From positions 197,369 through 261,368 of the forward strand of contig NZ_QLSZ01000001.1 in assembly GCF_003268855.1 (NCBI RefSeq): a stretch of DNA of 64,000 nt. Reading direction: 5' to 3'. Position numbers and translations under genes: made by a program. The notes below the pieces were generated by a model that saw only the letters and a list, made by a program, of their open reading frames with translations, was not told the origin of the DNA and ran no database searches. This document shows positions 60,712-64,000 of this stretch, piece after piece; the first letter of the stretch is position 1; the number at the start of each line of letters is the position of its first letter. The stretch is from Flavobacterium aciduliphilum. Lineage in GTDB: Bacteria; Bacteroidota; Bacteroidia; Flavobacteriales; Flavobacteriaceae.

Positions 60712-62432
60712 TACTCATTTTTCTTTCTTGGATATATATTTTTTTTACGACTATAACCCTTGGAATCGGTCTAGGAAAAATTGTTTCTATTAAAACAAAT
60801 GGTATTATAACCTCTATTTTCGGACTTATTACAACAACTATATTAGCAAGTATTTGGGCTATATTTGGAAGGATAAATGTAGAGTTTCATAGCACATTGT
60901 TACTTTTGAACAGTGTTATTACAATTGTCTTCTTTAGGGAAATACGAGATATTTTCAAGATCTTTTACAAAGATTTTACGCAATTATACCAGCCTTTCAA
61001 ACTTCTATTTATTATCAATAGTATAATCATATTAGCACAATGCGCAGCGCCTCCTTACATTATTGACAATGAATCTTATTATATTCAAACAATAAAATGG
61101 CTCAATGAATACGGTTTGGTAAAGGGTCTAGCAAATGTGCATATTTTCTTCGGTCAAACTAGTGGTTGGCATATCTTACAAAGTGCTTTTAATTTTTCAT
61201 TTCTCTACAAAAACTTTAATGATTTAAGCGGTTTTTTTCTACTGTTAGCCACTGCCTTTTCTTTTAAAAAACTCAACAATTACCTAACGAACGGAAATAA
61301 AGTAGATCTCTGCATAGGAATTTTAATGTTGGCACAAGGCTACTTTCTACAATTTATCAGTGCCCCATCACCCGATTTACCTATCTATTGGCTAACATTT
61401 ATTATTTTTTACATTTTTCTAAAAAAATACAACAAACCAACGGTAGAAGACACTAATCTAATTCTATTGCTTGTTACTTTCTTACTCTATATAAAACCTA
61501 TATATTTTACTTTATTGATTCTTCCTATTGCCTTCGGAAGAACACTATTCAGAACAACATTCAAAAAAACAATACCCACAGTAACAATTGCTTTTCTTTT
61601 TGGGGTGCTCTTGGTAGTAAAAAACTGCCTTTTAACGGGGTATCCTCTATTCCCTTTAACAACATTTTCAATTCCTAAAATAGATTATGCTGTTCCAAAT
61701 CATGTGTTACAATACCATTTTTCTAGAGAACGCTTGTATCGATTTTTTATCACAAAAAACGAATTTCATACCCTTACAACACTACAAATTTTCCTAAAAG
61801 CCATATTCTTCGAAAAAATAAGTACTTTTTTCTACTTTTTAACCTTTGGAACACTCATCATTACCCCATGGAGCATCTATAAATTTGGAAATAAAAAATC
61901 TCTTTGGATACTCTATTCTGTGTTTTGCTTTCAGCTTATTTTTCTCATTTGGAATGCTCCTTTATATAGGTTTTTCATACATTTTACACTTCTGTTCATA
62001 AGCATAAACGGAACAACCTTTTTGTCAATAAAACCAAAATTTATAACGCCCGTCTTAGGATTTAGTACTCTTCTTTTAGTAATTCTTGTTTTTATTCCTC
62101 TTAATTTATCACTCCTAACGCATAATAAACTATTAAAACATAATGCGGTTTTTATGAGTGAGCAACTCCTTTTTCCATATAAAAACTCAAAGGAAAATAT
62201 TAAATACAAAAAAGAAACTTATGGCAACCTCACTTTTTACTCCCCAGTACAAAATGATTTTTTTTGGAGAACTGGTGATGGTGATTTACCTTGTGTTAAC
62301 AAACAACAAATAGATTTTTTTGCAAAAAAACTTAAGATTATACCACAAAAAAGATCTTCATCATTAGCTGATGGATTTTATAGTAAACCAATTCTGGAAA
62401 ATGACCCCATTAGATCACAAAACATTCCTTGA
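60708..62432 (+). CDS. Large polytopic membrane protein (LIC_10190-like)
   Basis: A 574-residue protein with about 12 membrane helices and a short extracytoplasmic tail. The segment [21 protein letters not shown] in the first large loop, with paired acidic residues, resembles GT-C glycosyltransferases and LIC_10190-type proteins. Later loops are short and basic. The assignment to LIC_10190 is from memory of its N-terminal pattern. It overlaps lolD-like ATPase by 4 bases and the TIGR02757 gene by 32 bases. A role in surface polysaccharide assembly is possible. Confidence 0.65.
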   Translation: MILIFLSWIYIFFTTITLGIGLGKIVSIKTNGIITSIFGLITTTILASIWAIFGRINVEFHSTLLLLNSVITIVFFREIRDIFKIFYKDFTQLYQPFKLLFIINSIIILAQCAAPPYIIDNESYYIQTIKWLNEYGLVKGLANVHIFFGQTSGWHILQSAFNFSFLYKNFNDLSGFFLLLATAFSFKKLNNYLTNGNKVDLCIGILMLAQGYFLQFISAPSPDLPIYWLTFIIFYIFLKKYNKPTVEDTNLILLLVTFLLYIKPIYFTLLILPIAFGRTLFRTTFKKTIPTVTIAFLFGVLLVVKNCLLTGYPLFPLTTFSIPKIDYAVPNHVLQYHFSRERLYRFFITKNEFHTLTTLQIFLKAIFFEKISTFFYFLTFGTLIITPWSIYKFGNKKSLWILYSVFCFQLIFLIWNAPLYRFFIHFTLLFISINGTTFLSIKPKFITPVLGFSTLLLVILVFIPLNLSLLTHNKLLKHNAVFMSEQLLFPYKNSKENIKYKKETYGNLTFYSPVQNDFFWRTGDGDLPCVNKQQIDFFAKKLKIIPQKRSSSLADGFYSKPILENDPIRSQNIP

Positions 62433-63165
62433 CGAAAAAGCAGCCCAATACAATACCCCTAACTTTATTGAGAGTGACCCCATTCAAATCCCTCATCAAT
62501 TTTCTCTAAAAGAAGATATTGAAATTGCTGGTTTTCTTACCGCTACCATAGCATGGGGAAATCGGAAAATGATTATCTCTAACGCACAAAAAATGATGAC
62601 TCTAATGGGAAATTCCCCCTATGATTTTGTGCTCAACCACGAGAACCATCATTTGGAGAAAATAGAACATTTTGTACATCGAACATTCAATGGAACCGAT
62701 TTTATTTTTTTCATCAAAGCCCTACAAAACATATACAAAAAACACCACGGTTTGGAAGCTGTATTTGCCAAGAATACGTTAAATCTATCCGTGCAGCCAA
62801 GCATATCCGAATTTAAAAAAATCTTCTTTGAAATCGAATACCCCAACAGAACTCTAAAGCATATTTCCGACCCATCAAATAATTCGGCTGCCAAACGCAT
62901 CAACATGTTTCTACGTTGGATGGTACGTCAGGATACAAAAGGTGTCGATTTTGGAATTTGGAAAACCATTCCCATGGCTGCACTTTCGTGTCCACTAGAT
63001 GTCCATTCTGGAAACGTAGCCCGAAAATTAGAACTCCTCACTCGGAAACAAAATGATGCCAAAGCATTATTCGAATTGGACAGCAATCTCCGAATATTAG
63101 ACCCCAATGACCCCGTAAAATATGATTTTGCACTATTTGGTTTAGGCGTTTTTGAAAAATTTTAA
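62401..63165 (+). CDS. TIGR02757 family protein
   Basis: A 254-residue protein with the TIGR02757 markers: [20 protein letters not shown] near the start, then IEIAGFLTATIAWGNRKMII. FLRWMVRQDTKGVDFGIW and CPLDVHSGNVARKL follow in the second half. The fold resembles HhH DNA glycosylases (DUF2400), but activity is unproven. The ATG at 62401 matches the usual start and overlaps the membrane-protein gene by 32 bases. An in-frame ATG at 62371 adds ten atypical residues. Confidence 0.9.
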   Translation: MTPLDHKTFLDEKAAQYNTPNFIESDPIQIPHQFSLKEDIEIAGFLTATIAWGNRKMIISNAQKMMTLMGNSPYDFVLNHENHHLEKIEHFVHRTFNGTDFIFFIKALQNIYKKHHGLEAVFAKNTLNLSVQPSISEFKKIFFEIEYPNRTLKHISDPSNNSAAKRINMFLRWMVRQDTKGVDFGIWKTIPMAALSCPLDVHSGNVARKLELLTRKQNDAKALFELDSNLRILDPNDPVKYDFALFGLGVFEKF

Positions 63166-63212
63166 CCCTTTTAAAGAGAATACACTAACTCTTTTTTGGA
63201 TGTTTTTTCCTT

Positions 63213-63245
63213 CTAATTACTATTTACTAATTACTAATTACTATT
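63213..63245. repeat. Tandem CTAATTACTA-type repeat
   Basis: About three imperfect copies of ACTAATT/CTAATTACTATT stand between the TIGR02757 gene and udk. Similar TAATCACTA repeats lie at 38241-38260 between rlmD and the DUF6452 gene. Confidence 0.7.
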
Positions 63246-63249
63246 TTTG
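63242..63249 (+). promoter_or_regulatory. -7 element before udk
   Basis: TATTTTTG lies 26 bases before the udk ATG. It overlaps the last repeat unit. No TTG is found at the proper spacing. Confidence 0.4.
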
Positions 63250-63275
63250 TACAAACCAAAACACAACACTTTAAC

Positions 63276-63884
63276 ATGCTTATTATTGGAATTGCTGGGG
63301 GTACCGGTTCGGGTAAAACAACGGTTGTACACCAAATTATGAATGAATTGCCACAAACGGAAGTAGGAATTATATCGCAAGACTCCTATTACAAACACAA
63401 CGTGGGAATGAGTTATGAAGAACGTAGTAAAATAAATTTTGATCATCCTAGAGCGATTGACTTCGAACTTTTAGTGGAACACCTTAAAGAACTTAAAGCT
63501 GGAAAAACTATCGAACAACCTGTATATTCTTTTGTGACTCACAACCGTACCGACGATACCATTGTGACACACCCCAGAAAAGTCATGATTGTGGAAGGTA
63601 TCCTTATTTTTACCAATCCTGAACTACGCGAAATGTTTGATGTAAAAGTCTTTGTTCATGCCGATTCAGACGAACGTTTAATCCGTCGTTTAAAAAGAGA
63701 TATTGCCGAAAGAGGCCGAGATATGGAAGAAGTATTAAACCGATACCAAACCACTCTAAAACCCATGCATCAACAATTTATCGAACCCACAAAAGCCTTT
63801 GCTGACATCATCATTCCAAATGACAAATACAATACGGTAGCCATCGATGTAGTGCGTGCCGTGATCAATCAACGAATTGCTTAA
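63276..63884 (+). CDS. udk: Uridine kinase
   Basis: Phosphorylates uridine and cytidine in pyrimidine salvage. The 202-residue protein has P-loop GIAGGTGSGKTT (residues 5-16), then SQDSYYKHNVGMSYEERSKI and FDHPRAIDFELLVEHLKEL. RLIRRLKRDIAERGRDMEEV forms the lid. Length matches the family (about 205). The divIC-like gene starts 12 bases downstream, a pairing common in Bacteroidota. Confidence 0.95.
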   Translation: MLIIGIAGGTGSGKTTVVHQIMNELPQTEVGIISQDSYYKHNVGMSYEERSKINFDHPRAIDFELLVEHLKELKAGKTIEQPVYSFVTHNRTDDTIVTHPRKVMIVEGILIFTNPELREMFDVKVFVHADSDERLIRRLKRDIAERGRDMEEVLNRYQTTLKPMHQQFIEPTKAFADIIIPNDKYNTVAIDVVRAVINQRIA

Positions 63885-63896
63885 AACCAATAGCAC

Positions 63897-64000
63897 ATGT
63901 TTAAAAAACTCCAAAGTCTAAAATCAAACAATCGATTGCTAAAATGGATCGGAAACAGATATGCTTTGGTGTTTCTATTTTTTATTCTATGGATGCTTTT
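63897..64000 (+). CDS. Septum formation initiator (DivIC/FtsB-like), 5' part
   Basis: The first 34 codons are visible. They read MFKKLQSLKSNNRLLKWIGN followed by a membrane helix beginning RYALVFLFFILWML. A short basic cytoplasmic lead and single membrane span, directly after udk, fit the DivIC/FtsB family that links FtsQ-type proteins to the divisome. The coiled coil that would confirm it lies beyond the window. Confidence 0.75.
   Translation, partial: MFKKLQSLKSNNRLLKWIGNRYALVFLFFILWML

Overview
The window is chromosomal DNA from a low-GC member of the Flavobacteriaceae, most likely Flavobacterium or a close relative. Four things support this. Promoter-like TAnnTTTG (-7) elements lie upstream of many genes, with few Shine-Dalgarno sequences. 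Several exported proteins carry type IX secretion (T9SS) C-terminal sorting domains. Bacteroidota-only families are present (DUF6452, DUF6048, DUF6095, DUF6787, DUF4293, GIN-domain proteins). The two tRNA genes do not encode CCA. I see no phage, insertion sequence, transposase or CRISPR array. Most of the window is ordinary housekeeping DNA.

Layout. 1-5.6 kb: 5' part of grpE, an epimerase, a PadR/PspC/GIN envelope-stress cluster and a DUF4442 protein. 5.6-17.4 kb: GIN protein, tRNA-Pro, trxB, a candidate structured RNA, rho, DUF4293, apt, tRNA-Arg, a YfcE-like phosphoesterase, truA, an ABC exporter, two PAP2 phosphatases and lpdA. lpdA is preceded by two tandem copies of a 14-codon micro-ORF. 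17.4-18.2 kb is a gene-free AT-rich stretch holding a 115-bp imperfect palindrome. 18.2-28 kb is the main accessory block. It holds an ECF sigma factor, a small membrane protein and a CpxP-like protein, followed with almost no gaps by two T9SS-exported phosphoesterases, a YHYH protein, a double Lcl/DUF1566 protein and a HupE/UreJ-type membrane protein. The last gene is broken by two single-base losses.

28-36.8 kb: a small exported protein inserted at the 3' end of a cysteine desulfurase gene, with a second diverged copy of that 3' end beyond it; then Smr, DUF2752, rocD, DUF1003, DUF1697 and NERD genes. Next come a predicted multibranched RNA and a small membrane-protein gene flanked by a GTTAGCGGTA inverted repeat. 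36.8-46.5 kb: rlmD, DUF6452-DUF6048, an RlmL-like methyltransferase, another methyltransferase, ZIP transporter, murQ and small genes, a DUF1572 gene with a homopolymer frameshift, and terC. 46.5-64 kb: fhs, parC, parE, ychF, an exported CarboxypepD_reg-type protein, ferredoxin, acyl-CoA reductase, serC, serA, a LolD-type ATPase, a large membrane protein, a TIGR02757 protein, udk and the start of a divIC-like gene.

The strongest candidates for undescribed biology are the tandem micro-ORFs before lpdA, the sigma/CpxP-linked operon at 19.7-27.9 kb, the multibranched RNA near 35.5 kb, and the cassette-like insertions at 28.1 and 35.7 kb. All functions are read from sequence alone. Family names come from recognised motifs, and no database search was run.
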